This document shows positions 26,788 through 36,947 of a stretch of DNA of 64,000 bases, in pieces (position 1 is the stretch's first letter; every line of letters begins with the position of its first letter). Below the pieces are notes generated by a model that was not told the origin of the DNA, made no database searches, and was given only the letters and a program-made list of their open reading frames with translations. Position numbers and translations under genes: made by a program. Source of the stretch: Periweissella fabalis (lineage in GTDB: Bacteria > Bacillota > Bacilli > Lactobacillales > Lactobacillaceae); assembly GCF_012396505.1 (NCBI RefSeq), contig NZ_JAAXPN010000002.1, positions 124,001 through 188,000 on the forward strand. Reading direction: 5' to 3'.

Positions 26788-28152
26788 TTAAAAAATACTG
26801 TCATCATCCTCGTCATCTTCATCGATTGGATTAACGGTAACTTCAAAATTATTAATAAAGGCATCCGCATAATCAAGAACTTTAAAGTCAAAGTTATTAA
26901 TATTGATAACTTGATTAACTTTAATACTCTTGTTTTCGTCAATCATAAAACCTGATAATGTGACCATTTCCGAGTCTTGGAATTGGGGTACGTTAACTTG
27001 GAAGAAACGTTCAAAGTCATACATAGTCATCTTACCTGGAACAATGTACGTATTATCACCAGTTTTTTGAACTAAATCTTCGGCAACATCATCGATTTCA
27101 TCACGCACTGTTCCAAATAATTCTTCATAAATATCTTTATCAGTAATAATTCCTGATGTCCCACCATATTCATCTGCTACGACGACAATTGGTGTTCGCT
27201 TTTCAATCATCTTTTTTAAAATAGCTTGCAATGGCATGTTTTCAGGGACGGCTTCGATATTACGAATTAGTTTAGAAATTAAGATGGAACCATCAACTTG
27301 ACTTTGACGAACTAAATCAAAAGCATAAACGTAACCAAGAATTTTATCTTTGTCATTATTAGCTACTACCGGGAAACGCGAGAATTGTTCTTGCAGATAA
27401 AAGGCAAGTGCTTCTTTAACAGTGGTAGTAATATCTAAAACTTCAAGTTGGGTCCGATCAATCATAATATCAACGGCAACTTTATCATTCATTTGAAAGG
27501 CGCGTTGCATAAAGACAAAATCTTCTTCTGCTAACTGGCCACCATGAACCGCATTGCGTGAAAGGGATAAAATTTCAGCTTCCGAGAAAGTTTCATCGTT
27601 ATCATCAGCTGGTTTTAATCCAAATAATTTAACGGTGTGATTGGCTGAAGTATTTAAGAACCATACGAATGGGTAGAAAATTACGTGGAAGAAGTGGAGG
27701 GGACCAGTAACAAACATTAGAACCTTCATAGGCATATCAATAGCAACGTTTTTAGGAACTAGTTCCGTGAAGACAACTTCAATATAAGTTAAAAGTACTA
27801 AAGCAACAATTGATGCAATAATCTTGGTCGTTGGTCCATCAGAAAGATGGGCAATAAAGCCAAGATCTAATAAAATTGCAGAAATTGTTGACTCTCCAAG
27901 CCATCCTAAGATTAAACCTGCTAACGTAATTCCTACCTGAGTGGTTGATAGGTATTCGTTTAAATTATTAACCATGTGAATAGCACGCGCAATCTTTTTT
28001 GAAGGTTTAGGGAGCTTATTTTGAGCATCTTCAAGGGCACTAATCCGAATTTTTACGAGTGCAAATTCACTGGCAACAAATAATGTAGCTAACAATAGCA
28101 CGATAACAATAACAATCAAATTGGTAATTATATGACTACTATCCAATATCAT
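26788..28152 (-). CDS. HlyC/CorC-family membrane protein (CNNM, CBS pair, CorC domains)
   Basis: A 454-residue membrane protein. The N-terminal CNNM domain has four hydrophobic segments in the first 200 residues and the motif STTQVGITLAGLILGWLGE. Two CBS domains cover about 215-335 (for example FPVVANNDKDKILGYVYAFDLV and PIVVVADEYGGTSGIITDKDI), and a CorC_HlyC domain follows to about 435, with an acidic tail. Family members export magnesium or support cation homeostasis; the haemolysin name is historical. The ATG follows GAGGAT. Confidence 0.88.
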   Translation of the reverse strand: MILDSSHIITNLIVIVIVLLLATLFVASEFALVKIRISALEDAQNKLPKPSKKIARAIHMVNNLNEYLSTTQVGITLAGLILGWLGESTISAILLDLGFIAHLSDGPTTKIIASIVALVLLTYIEVVFTELVPKNVAIDMPMKVLMFVTGPLHFFHVIFYPFVWFLNTSANHTVKLFGLKPADDNDETFSEAEILSLSRNAVHGGQLAEEDFVFMQRAFQMNDKVAVDIMIDRTQLEVLDITTTVKEALAFYLQEQFSRFPVVANNDKDKILGYVYAFDLVRQSQVDGSILISKLIRNIEAVPENMPLQAILKKMIEKRTPIVVVADEYGGTSGIITDKDIYEELFGTVRDEIDDVAEDLVQKTGDNTYIVPGKMTMYDFERFFQVNVPQFQDSEMVTLSGFMIDENKSIKVNQVININNFDFKVLDYADAFINNFEVTVNPIDEDDEDDDSIF

Positions 28153-28374
28153 ATCCTCATTTCTAAGCCTTTTTTGGCCTAATTAATATTATACATAGAA
28201 TTTAATTAATAGGCTATTGAATGTCTTCAAAGTTAATTGTAAATAATCAATAAGTAATTTGTAAACTGAGATGAATAATTTTTTAAAATATTAGTCCTAT
28301 TTATCCGTTATTAAGTGCTTTTTGATATACTACATAGGTACGTAATGTGAATGCGTAAAGTAAAAGGAGAAAAT

Positions 28375-29220
28375 ATGTTAGAACTTATTAAAGCTGCAAT
28401 CATTGGGATTGTGGAAGGATTGACTGAATTCTTACCTGTTTCATCAACTGGTCATATCATTATTGCTGAACAATTTGTGCACATGCGTGAATCTAAGCAA
28501 TTTATGGATATGTTTAATTATGTTATTCAGTTTGGTGCTATTTTAGCGGTTATTGTTTTATACTTTAATAAATTAAACCCATTTTCAGGGAAAAAAGACG
28601 CTGAAGAAAAGAAACAAACATGGATTTTATGGTTTAAAGTTATTGTTGCGGTTATCCCATCAGTAATTGCCGGTTTGGCCTTGAATGACTGGATGGATGC
28701 ACACTTAATGACTTGGCAAGTGGTTTCAGCCTTCTTTATTATTTACGGGGTTATTTTTATTTTTGTTGAAAAACACAATGAAAAGCAAACACCACGCCAC
28801 ACTAATTTATACACATTACCTTGGAAAACGGCATTATTCGTTGGTTTATTCCAAGTATTAAGTATTGTTCCAGGGACTTCACGCTCAGGTGCGACGATTC
28901 TTGGGGGTATTCTGGTCGGTGCATCACGCTTTGTGGCTTCTGAATTTTCATTCTTCTTGGCGATTCCAACGATGATTGGGGTTACAATCTTGAAGGTTGG
29001 TAAGTTCTTGTTAGAAGGGAACACTTTTAGTGGGGCCGAAACAATGGTGCTCTTTGTTGGGACGTTGGTTTCATTTATCGTGGCCATCATTGCAATTAAG
29101 ACCTTCCTTGGTTTCATTAAAACACACGACTTTAAAGCCTTTGGATATTACCGAATTGTTGCCGGGATTGTTTTCATTATTCTTGGTTTGATGGGTGTAT
29201 TACAAGGTAACTTAAGTTAA
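28375..29220 (+). CDS. uppP: Undecaprenyl-diphosphatase (bacitracin resistance protein UppP/BacA)
   Basis: Membrane phosphatase that turns undecaprenyl pyrophosphate into the carrier lipid used for cell wall synthesis. The 281-residue protein has the two family motifs: EGLTEFLPVSSTGH near residues 15-28 and PGTSRSGATILGG near 162-174, with catalytic Glu, Ser and Arg, and about eight membrane segments. The ATG at 28375 follows AAAAGGAG; the ATG at 28351 lies upstream of that site. A single-gene unit that ends at a terminator shared with the converging dehydrogenase gene. Confidence 0.95.
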   Translation: MLELIKAAIIGIVEGLTEFLPVSSTGHIIIAEQFVHMRESKQFMDMFNYVIQFGAILAVIVLYFNKLNPFSGKKDAEEKKQTWILWFKVIVAVIPSVIAGLALNDWMDAHLMTWQVVSAFFIIYGVIFIFVEKHNEKQTPRHTNLYTLPWKTALFVGLFQVLSIVPGTSRSGATILGGILVGASRFVASEFSFFLAIPTMIGVTILKVGKFLLEGNTFSGAETMVLFVGTLVSFIVAIIAIKTFLGFIKTHDFKAFGYYRIVAGIVFIILGLMGVLQGNLS

Positions 29221-29230
29221 TATGTGTAAT

Positions 29231-29268
29231 AAAAAAATGGTTGAATTTTAAAATTCAACCATTTTTTT
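29231..29268. terminator. Bidirectional terminator between uppP and the dehydrogenase gene
   Basis: AAAAAAATGGTTGAATTT and its exact complement form an almost perfect palindrome with T-runs on both strands. Confidence 0.92.
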
Positions 29269-29276
29269 ATTACCTA

Positions 29277-30149
29277 TTATTGAAATGAAGCCCATAACTT
29301 AACTAGTGCTTGGGTTCCTTCATCACCTAAATGCATTTCTTCGCTGAGTTTGGTATACAATTGTTCAGCTAATTGCGTTCCAGGTAAATCAAGCTGCATT
29401 GCTTTAGCACCATCAAGTGCAATTCGTAAATCTTTTAATAAATGTTTGGCATAGAAGCCAGGTTGGAAATCACCCTTTAGAATTCGAGGGACATAAGCAT
29501 CCATACTCCAATTATCGGCTCCACCACTACTCAAAGTTTCAAGAACTTTTTGGAGATCAAGCTTGGCTGCTTTAGCATAGACAAGCATTTCACTCAAACC
29601 AATCATTGTCGCAGCAATCATAATTTGGTTAGCCATTTTAGTATGTTGCCCGGCCCCAGCTGCACCAAAGCGATTGATTTGATGACCTAAAACTTCAAAA
29701 ATGGGGGTGACAGCGGTATATGTTGCTTCAGAGCCCCCAACCATAATAGTTAAGCTAGCGTTTTTGGCCCCAATATCACCGCCAGAAACCGGTGCATCAA
29801 GGGCACCAATCCCATGTTCAGTGGCATAGTCACTAATTTTTTTTGCAAGGGTCGGGGTTGAAGTGGTCATATCGATAACGATTTGCTTTGGTTGGGCGGT
29901 ACTAAAAATGCCATCAGTGCCAAAGTAGACTTCTTCAACATCTTTTGGATAGCCAACAATTGTAATGATGACATCGGCTTGGCGTGTGACTTCAGCGGGC
30001 GTATCAGCCCAAGTAGCACCATGGGCCAAGACATCAGTCGCTTTAGCTTTTGTTCGGTTATAAACAGTTACAGGATAACCAGCGTTAAGTAAGTTAGTAA
30101 TCATGGCAGCTCCCATGACCCCAGTGCCAATAAAACCAATTTTTTGCAT
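29277..30149 (-). CDS. NAD(P)-dependent beta-hydroxyacid dehydrogenase (3-hydroxyisobutyrate dehydrogenase family)
   Basis: A 290-residue oxidoreductase. The Rossmann motif GFIGTGVMGAAM is near residues 5-16, followed by YNRTKAKA, whose Arg suggests NADP use. DAPVSGGDIGAKNASLTIMVGG is the substrate-binding segment near 118-139, and the catalytic Lys lies in GAGQHTKMANQ near 168. Relatives reduce tartronate semialdehyde, succinic semialdehyde or similar acids. AGAGGTG is spaced for the ATG at 30149. The substrate is not assigned. Confidence 0.85.
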   Translation of the reverse strand: MQKIGFIGTGVMGAAMITNLLNAGYPVTVYNRTKAKATDVLAHGATWADTPAEVTRQADVIITIVGYPKDVEEVYFGTDGIFSTAQPKQIVIDMTTSTPTLAKKISDYATEHGIGALDAPVSGGDIGAKNASLTIMVGGSEATYTAVTPIFEVLGHQINRFGAAGAGQHTKMANQIMIAATMIGLSEMLVYAKAAKLDLQKVLETLSSGGADNWSMDAYVPRILKGDFQPGFYAKHLLKDLRIALDGAKAMQLDLPGTQLAEQLYTKLSEEMHLGDEGTQALVKLWASFQ

Positions 30150-30205
30150 ATTCACACCTCTTTTCGATTAGTAGTAGATACTACCTTGATTATAACGCTT
30201 GTTAC

Positions 30206-30233
30206 TAAAAAAGACGATGTCATCGCCTTTTTA
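30206..30233 (-). terminator. Terminator after adenine deaminase
   Basis: AAAAAGACGATG and CATCGCCTTTTT pair with one mismatch; on the minus strand it lies about 20 nt after the gene and ends in T. Confidence 0.65.
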
Positions 30234-30253
30234 GTATTTATAATTGCTAAGCA

Positions 30254-31930
30254 TTAAACTTCACAGCTGACGAAGCTAAAGGTATCAAAATCAAATAATC
30301 CTTGATCGGTTATTTTTAAGGCAGGAATAACTGGAAGTGCTAAGAAGGATAAAGTAATAAATGGATCAAATTCAGCAGTACTAATTTGATTAAAGGCTCC
30401 AAGAATACCATGATACTGCTGCCAAACATTTTGATAGCTATCGCTTGAAACTAAGCCGCCAATAGGCAATGGTAAACATGTAACTTCACCAGCCGCATTA
30501 ACGACAGCAAAGCCACCACCAATAGTGCCAATTGCATCAATAGCTTTGGTGATTAAGTGATCATCAGTTCCCGCTGCAATTAAGTTGTGAGAATCATGAG
30601 CCACCGAACTAGCAATGGCCCCATGTTGACCAGCTTTAAATTGGAAACCTTTAACAATGCCAACACCGGTATTAGGTAAATTATTGTGACGTTCAATGAC
30701 CACAATTTTAGCCAAATCTTGGTCAAAGTCAGCAATAAAATTACCATTTTCGGTGGGAACATCTAAGATTAAGTGTTCTGTATCGATATGATCCGGGATA
30801 ATACCGATTACACGAGCACGGCCAGTTGCAATCGGTAATGTTAGGTCACCAATTGTATAATTCATTGAAGTGTAAGGCCAATGGGTGGCTTGGGAATTAC
30901 TTTCATTTTGCCAAACCCCAGCTTTCATGACGCGATTGATAGCTACTGATTCAACATCTTCTAAGACGACTAAATCAGCTTTAAAACCTGGTGCAATGGC
31001 CCCAAGGTCATTAATGGCGTGTGATTGTGCACCATTAAATGAAGCTAGTGTGTACGCCATTGCTGGATACATACCTAAAGCAATGGCTTTTTGGATATTA
31101 TAATCAACACCGCCTTCAGTAACCATATCAACAACTGTTTTATCATCAGTACAAAAGGCAAAGCGGTGATAATTATTAGCGGTGACAGCCGGGAGGAGCT
31201 TTTCCAAATCCCGTTCAACCGTACCTTCACGTAGATAAACATAAAAGCCTGCTGCTACTCGTTCTAAGGCTTCATTGGCTGTTCGGGCTTCATGATCAGT
31301 TGCAATACCATATTTACGGTAAATATTTAATTGTGCTCCTTGTAATCCTGCTGTATGGCCATCGATTTGTTTACCAGCAGCTTGTGCATCGGCAATTTTG
31401 GTAAGCATATCGGCATCGGCATTAGCTAAGGCAGGAAAATCCATTACTTCAGCTAAACCACCAACATTAGGTTGTTGATAGTATGGTTTTAAATCAGCAG
31501 CAGTTAATTTGGCGCCAGCATTTTCAAAGTTAACGGCAGGAACAGAAGATGGTAACATAAATTGAATATCAATGGGGCTTTTAAGACCTTCAGCTAGAAA
31601 ATAATCTAAGCCATCAGTTCCTTGAACATTAGCAATTTCATGTGGATCGGCAAACACAGTCGTAATACCACGTTTAATAGCTAATTTACCAAATTCAACG
31701 GGATTTAATAACGAACTTTCAATATGCATATGTGCATCGATAAAACCAGGCACGATAGTTTTACCATTTGCATCAAAAGTTTGTTGAGCAACCAAATTTG
31801 GTTGCTCACCAAGCGCATACACTCTATCTGCTAAAATCCAAACTGTAGTTGAGATAAAAGCTTGGTTAAAGACATCTAAAATTTGAGCATTAATAATTTT
31901 TTGATCAACGGTAATGGTTTCTGCAGGCAT
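30254..31930 (-). CDS. ade: Adenine deaminase
   Basis: Hydrolyses adenine to hypoxanthine and ammonia in purine salvage. The 558-residue amidohydrolase has the metal site PGFIDAHMHIESS near residues 60-72, FADPHEIANVQG near 92-103, DGHTAGL, and CTDDKTVVDM near 239-248, in the order of Ade-type enzymes. The C-terminal domain contains SSVAHDSHNLIAAG. The ATG follows AGAGGGG. It follows the GNAT gene by about 60 nt on the same strand. Confidence 0.93.
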   Translation of the reverse strand: MPAETITVDQKIINAQILDVFNQAFISTTVWILADRVYALGEQPNLVAQQTFDANGKTIVPGFIDAHMHIESSLLNPVEFGKLAIKRGITTVFADPHEIANVQGTDGLDYFLAEGLKSPIDIQFMLPSSVPAVNFENAGAKLTAADLKPYYQQPNVGGLAEVMDFPALANADADMLTKIADAQAAGKQIDGHTAGLQGAQLNIYRKYGIATDHEARTANEALERVAAGFYVYLREGTVERDLEKLLPAVTANNYHRFAFCTDDKTVVDMVTEGGVDYNIQKAIALGMYPAMAYTLASFNGAQSHAINDLGAIAPGFKADLVVLEDVESVAINRVMKAGVWQNESNSQATHWPYTSMNYTIGDLTLPIATGRARVIGIIPDHIDTEHLILDVPTENGNFIADFDQDLAKIVVIERHNNLPNTGVGIVKGFQFKAGQHGAIASSVAHDSHNLIAAGTDDHLITKAIDAIGTIGGGFAVVNAAGEVTCLPLPIGGLVSSDSYQNVWQQYHGILGAFNQISTAEFDPFITLSFLALPVIPALKITDQGLFDFDTFSFVSCEV

Positions 31931-31992
31931 GGAAATCCCCTCTGGTTTTTAGTTTATTATTATAACTTAATTAATGTTAAAAACAAAAACCT

Positions 31993-32424
31993 TTAAAGCT
32001 TTTTAATCATATTAATATGTAAAATACCAGCATCAATAAATTCATTACCATAAGTATTAAATCCCAAAGTTTCATAAAATTCTTGTGCAGTAATTTGTGC
32101 TCCAAGAGTTAAACTGTTAATATTATGTGCAGTTGCATCAGCACTAATTTTGTTCATGATGGCGCTAGCTAAGCCTTGGTGACGAGCAGCTGCGACAGTT
32201 GCGACACGTTGAATATGCCATTTTGCAGGTGATTCTGCGATTACGCGGGCAGTGGCAACTGGTTGCTGCTTAAGATAAGCAACATAATGCCATGCTTGAT
32301 CATCAAGTTGATCAAGCTCATCGGTGAGACTGATACCTTGCTCGGTGACAAAGACGGCTTTTCGAATTTTTAAAGCATCTTGGCTAGTTCGAGTATTGGC
32401 ACCAAATTGGACGTTGATTTTCAT
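31993..32424 (-). CDS. GNAT-family N-acetyltransferase
   Basis: A 143-residue acetyltransferase with the acetyl-CoA motif RVATVAAARHQGLASAIMNKI near residues 72-92 and a closing EFYETLGFNTYGNEF block near 120-134, similar to ElaA/YjcF-like proteins. The reading extends to 32460, but the ATG at 32424 has AAGGA ahead of it and starts MKINVQFG. It is divergent from the LtaS-type gene. The substrate cannot be predicted. Confidence 0.8.
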   Translation of the reverse strand: MKINVQFGANTRTSQDALKIRKAVFVTEQGISLTDELDQLDDQAWHYVAYLKQQPVATARVIAESPAKWHIQRVATVAAARHQGLASAIMNKISADATAHNINSLTLGAQITAQEFYETLGFNTYGNEFIDAGILHINMIKKL

Positions 32425-32521
32425 GATAAAATTTTTCCTTAATATTGATTTAAAAAACATTTTATACTATTAATGGTAGAATTGATAAGACATGAATAAA
32501 ATAATTAAAGGATTTTCTCGA

Positions 32522-34699
32522 ATGCAAAAATTATTTCGAATGTTAAGTACACGAAAAGGATTTTTCTGGTGCTTAGTATTACTTTTTTGGGCTAAGACCC
32601 TCCTAGCATATATTGTTGATTTTGGCTCATTAGGGGTAGAAACCCCGTTTCAAGTCTTCATAATGCTAATTAACCCCTTTGCAACCACAATTTTGCTCCT
32701 AGGAATTGCATGGTTCTTTCGCTCAGCCAAGTTTTTTTATGCTTGGTTGGGTTTAGCCTATATACTAAATACAGTATTATTATATCTTAATGTTATTTAT
32801 TTCCGTGAGTTTACTGATTTTGTAACAGTTAATGTTATTTTAGGCTATAACAAAGTTAATCAAGGCCTTGGTGGTGCCGGTTATGAGTTGACATCATTTC
32901 ATGATATTTTCTTTTGGTTAGATATTATAGTAGTTATTGCTTTAATGCTTATCCGCAAAATTAAATTTGATAAGCAACGGCCTAGTCGTTGGGCAGGGTT
33001 AGCTGCAATAACTGGTGCTGGCGTGTTAGTGTTATTTAATATTGCTTTAGCAGATATGAGCCGCCCACAATTATTAACTCGCCAATTTGATCGCACCTAT
33101 ATGGTTAAATATCTCGGGCTAGATGCCTTCACTACTTATGATGCGATTAATTCACGTAAAACAGCTGAGCTTCGCAAAAATGCTAAGAGTTCAGAAATTA
33201 CGGGTGTATTAAAATATGTCCACAGTCATTATGTACCAGGTAATCCTAAGTTTTATGGTATTGCTAAAGGACGAAATGTGATTGTAATTCACTTGGAGAG
33301 TTTCCAACAATTTGTCATTAATCGTAAAATTGATGGTAAGGAAATCACACCGTTTTTAAATTCTTTATATAATTCAAAATCGAGCCTGTCGTTTGCAAAC
33401 TTCTTTAATCAAGTTGGGCAAGGGAAGACGTCTGATGCTGAGAATATGTTAGAAACATCAACATTTGGTTTGCCACAAGGTTCGTTATTTGCGCAACTAG
33501 GTAGTGATGAAACCTTTCAAGCAGCGCCTGATATTTTAAAGCAGCATGGTGATTATACATCAGCGGTCTTCCACGGTAATAATGCTGCGTTTTGGAATCG
33601 GAATAATACCTACAAAAATATGGGGTATAATTACTTCTATGATGCCAGTTATTATGACACTACTGGTGATCGGGCAACTGGTTATGGATTAAAAGATAAA
33701 TTGTTATTCCATGATTCAATTCAATATTTAGAACATTTACAACAACCATTTTATACAAAGTACATTACTGTTACGAATCACTTCCCATATTCATTGGATA
33801 GCGAAGATTTAGATAAAGGATTTAAAACGACTACTACTGATTCGAATTTAGTTAATAATTACTTTATAACTAATCGTTATCTTGATGATTCGGTTCGAGA
33901 ATTTTTTGATTACTTGAAAAAATCAGGATTATATAATAATTCAGTAGTCCTTCTATATGGTGATCACTATGGTATTTCTGATAGTGAAAATCCAAGCTTA
34001 GCACCGGTATTAGGTAAAACTGCTACTGATTGGAATGATAATGATAATGCCGAATTGCAACGCGTACCATTGATTATTCATATTCCTGGGCTTAAAGATG
34101 GTGGGGTACAAAATCAATATGGTGGTGAAATTGATGTATTACCAACGCTTGAACATTTATTAGGTATTGATAATCGGGAATATGTTCAATTTGGACAAGA
34201 CTTAATGTCACCACAGCATAGTCAAATTGTAGCATTCCGTAATGGGGACTTTGTCTCGCCATGGTATAACTATATTAATGGAACGGTGTATGATACTAAA
34301 ACGGGTAATGTCTTAAATCAAACCGATGATTTAATGAAGAAGATTAATGATTGGGATGCTAAGGTTAAAGAAGCTTTGAGTCTATCAGATTCGTTAAATG
34401 AGAAAAACTTATTAAGATTCTATCAGCCAGCAGGATTGCCTAAAATCAATCCTGATAATTACAATTATGTCTTCCCGATGGGGATTAAACAGGCTGATAA
34501 AATTGAAGCTAAACTTCATCTGAAATCAACAAGTATTTTTTCACAAAATCATAATCAATCAACCGTTGGATTATATCAGACAAACGCACCTGAACTTAAC
34601 CACAAAGATATGAGTGGTTCACGAATTCAACAAACACGCCGAACAGATACAAATGATGGTGGTGCAAGTTCTAGTTCGACAAATGATAATTCAAATTAA
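32522..34699 (+). CDS. ltaS: Lipoteichoic acid synthase, LtaS family
   Basis: Polymerises glycerol phosphate from phosphatidylglycerol on the outer membrane face. The 725-residue protein has five N-terminal membrane helices (up to about residue 190) and an extracellular sulfatase-like domain. The Mn-binding and catalytic residues are seen in VIHLESFQQF near 260, GQGKTSDAEN with the catalytic Thr near 302, and LLYGDHYGIS near 480. The C-terminal tail is rich in Ser, Asn and Asp. AAAGGA precedes the ATG at 32522 better than the ATG at 32492. It could also be a primase paralogue, since lactic acid bacteria may carry several. Confidence 0.85.
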   Translation: MQKLFRMLSTRKGFFWCLVLLFWAKTLLAYIVDFGSLGVETPFQVFIMLINPFATTILLLGIAWFFRSAKFFYAWLGLAYILNTVLLYLNVIYFREFTDFVTVNVILGYNKVNQGLGGAGYELTSFHDIFFWLDIIVVIALMLIRKIKFDKQRPSRWAGLAAITGAGVLVLFNIALADMSRPQLLTRQFDRTYMVKYLGLDAFTTYDAINSRKTAELRKNAKSSEITGVLKYVHSHYVPGNPKFYGIAKGRNVIVIHLESFQQFVINRKIDGKEITPFLNSLYNSKSSLSFANFFNQVGQGKTSDAENMLETSTFGLPQGSLFAQLGSDETFQAAPDILKQHGDYTSAVFHGNNAAFWNRNNTYKNMGYNYFYDASYYDTTGDRATGYGLKDKLLFHDSIQYLEHLQQPFYTKYITVTNHFPYSLDSEDLDKGFKTTTTDSNLVNNYFITNRYLDDSVREFFDYLKKSGLYNNSVVLLYGDHYGISDSENPSLAPVLGKTATDWNDNDNAELQRVPLIIHIPGLKDGGVQNQYGGEIDVLPTLEHLLGIDNREYVQFGQDLMSPQHSQIVAFRNGDFVSPWYNYINGTVYDTKTGNVLNQTDDLMKKINDWDAKVKEALSLSDSLNEKNLLRFYQPAGLPKINPDNYNYVFPMGIKQADKIEAKLHLKSTSIFSQNHNQSTVGLYQTNAPELNHKDMSGSRIQQTRRTDTNDGGASSSSTNDNSN

Positions 34700-34706
34700 C
34701 ACAATG

Positions 34707-34747
34707 AAAAAAGCTGAATGGGCCTATTGGCCATTCGGCTTTTTTTT
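34707..34747 (+). terminator. Terminator after ltaS
   Basis: AAAAAAGCTGAATGG and CCATTCGGCTTTTTTTT pair with a G-T pair, and GGCC pairs inside the loop. Confidence 0.9.
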
Positions 34748-34787
34748 AATGGTATAATCAGAGTACCAAACTAATTAAGGAGCTATT

Positions 34788-36947
34788 ATGGATACGGAAA
34801 TTAATGCCCAAGTGGCACAACAACTTAATTTAAAACTTAGCCAAGTAAATAATGTTTTGACAATGCTATCTGAAGGGAATACAGTACCTTTTATTGCCCG
34901 TTACCGAAAAGAACGCACACAAAATCTTGATGAAGTTGCAATTCGTGATATTGAGAATATTGCTAAGACTTTAAATGATTTAAACATGCGTAAAACAGCA
35001 ATACTTAAAGCAATTACGGAACAAGGGGCGTTGACACCTACTTTAGATAAAGCTATTAAAACGGCAAGGACAATGCAAGCTGTTGAAGATTTGTATTTGC
35101 CATATAAGCAAAAACGCCGTACCAAAGCTATGATTGCTAAAGAACAAGGCTTAGAACCTTTTGCACAATGGCTCCTTAAGTTATCAGATGAGGATGTTTC
35201 AATTGTTGCTCAAAAGTATCTGAATACACAATTACCAACAATACAAGATGTATTAGCTGGTGCCATTGAAATTATTGCCGAGCAAGTCAGTGAGAATGCC
35301 CATCATCGCGATTGGATTCGAAATTTAACTTGGAAGCAAGGACGTTTAGAAAGTACCCTTAAGTCTGGGGGTGAAGACCTTGATGGTAAAGGCGTTTATC
35401 AACAATATTATGCATTTGGGGCTCCTTTAAAAGCTTTGAACGGATATCAGATTTTAGCATTGAATCGTGGCGAACGCGAAAAAATATTAAAAGTTGCGGT
35501 TGTAATTAATACTGATGATATTTTAAATCGTTTACGTTTTAAAGAAATTGGAACAATAAGAAATGAAGCTGGGCAAATCGTTGATAATGCGATTCAAGAG
35601 GCATACAAACGCTTTATTGGCCCGGCAATCGAACGTGAGATTCGTACTAGTTTAACCAATGATGCAAGTCAGCAAGCGATTGATGTCTTTGGAGAAAATT
35701 TATATCATTTATTAATGCAAACACCAATTAAGGGTCAAGTAGTAATGGGCTTTGATCCAGGCTTTCGGACAGGATGTAAGTTAGCTGTTATTGATGCTAA
35801 TGGTAAATTTTTAGCGAAAACGGTTATTTATCCGCATAAACCAGCTAATGCCAAAGAGCGTGCAGCTGCTGGGGAAAATTTCAAACAATTAATTGCTGAT
35901 AATAACGTCAAATTAATTGCGATTGGGAATGGCACGGCGAGTCGCGAATCAGAAGAATTTGTAGCTACTAATATCCCAAAAGGTGTTCATTATGTAATCG
36001 TAAATGAAGCAGGAGCTTCAGTTTATTCAGCTAGTGAGGAAGCCCGCCAAGAATTTCCAGAATTTCATGTTGAAGAGCGATCAGCAGTTTCTATTGGTCG
36101 GCGATTACAAGATCCATTAGCAGAATTAATCAAAATTGATGCTAAAGCGATTGGTGTTGGTCAATATCAACATGATTTACCGACTAAAGAGCTTGATATG
36201 GCGGTAGGAACGGTTATTGAAACAGCAGTTAACCAAATTGGGGTTAATTTAAATACCGCTAGTGCTGCTTTACTAACACATATTTCTGGTTTGAATAAAA
36301 CAATAGCGCAAAACATTGTGACTTATCGTGATGAAAATGGTGAATTTAATTTACGTAGCAAATTAAAGAAAGTTCCACGCTTAGGAGCCAAAGCGTATGA
36401 ACAAGCAGCTGGTTTCTTAAGAATTATTGAAGGAAAGAATTTATTTGATAATACGGATATTCATCCTGAAAGTTACCCATTAGCTAAAGCAATTTTAGCA
36501 GCAGCTAATTTGACGGTGGCAGATATTAATACGCCAACGATACAAAAATTAACGACTATTGATACTAAACAATTGGCAAATCAATTAGCAGCCGGGGAAC
36601 AAACGGTTGCTGATGTTATTGCTAGTTTATTAAAACCTGGACGTGATGTTCGTGATGATCTACCAGGAGTTATTTTACGTTCAGATGTTTTACACATTGA
36701 AGATTTAAAACCGGGGATGGAACTAGAAGGGACTGTTCGAAATGTGACTGACTTTGGTGCATTTATCGATCTTGGCGTAAAACACGATGGCTTAGTGCAT
36801 ATTTCAAGAATGAGTAGGCAACGAATTAAGCACCCAAGTGCATTGTTAGCAGTGGGGGATGTTGTTAAAGTATGGGTAGTTGATATTGATTTAAAGCGTG
36901 ATCGAATTGGCTTGTCGCTACTACCATTGGAGGTAGTTGATGACTAA
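34788..36947 (+). CDS. tex: Tex-like RNA-binding transcription accessory protein with S1 domain
   Basis: A 719-residue protein of the Tex family, linked to transcription and RNA metabolism. The order is N-terminal helical domain with NTVPFIARYRKE near residues 31-42, a YqgF/RNase H-like domain near 320-450 with MGFDPGFRTGCKLAVID, helix-hairpin-helix motifs near 490-560, and a C-terminal S1 domain near 640-710 with GTVRNVTDFGAFIDLGVKHDGLVHIS. The ATG follows TAAGGAG. The stop overlaps the start of the SprT-like gene by 8 nt. Confidence 0.93.
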   Translation: MDTEINAQVAQQLNLKLSQVNNVLTMLSEGNTVPFIARYRKERTQNLDEVAIRDIENIAKTLNDLNMRKTAILKAITEQGALTPTLDKAIKTARTMQAVEDLYLPYKQKRRTKAMIAKEQGLEPFAQWLLKLSDEDVSIVAQKYLNTQLPTIQDVLAGAIEIIAEQVSENAHHRDWIRNLTWKQGRLESTLKSGGEDLDGKGVYQQYYAFGAPLKALNGYQILALNRGEREKILKVAVVINTDDILNRLRFKEIGTIRNEAGQIVDNAIQEAYKRFIGPAIEREIRTSLTNDASQQAIDVFGENLYHLLMQTPIKGQVVMGFDPGFRTGCKLAVIDANGKFLAKTVIYPHKPANAKERAAAGENFKQLIADNNVKLIAIGNGTASRESEEFVATNIPKGVHYVIVNEAGASVYSASEEARQEFPEFHVEERSAVSIGRRLQDPLAELIKIDAKAIGVGQYQHDLPTKELDMAVGTVIETAVNQIGVNLNTASAALLTHISGLNKTIAQNIVTYRDENGEFNLRSKLKKVPRLGAKAYEQAAGFLRIIEGKNLFDNTDIHPESYPLAKAILAAANLTVADINTPTIQKLTTIDTKQLANQLAAGEQTVADVIASLLKPGRDVRDDLPGVILRSDVLHIEDLKPGMELEGTVRNVTDFGAFIDLGVKHDGLVHISRMSRQRIKHPSALLAVGDVVKVWVVDIDLKRDRIGLSLLPLEVVDD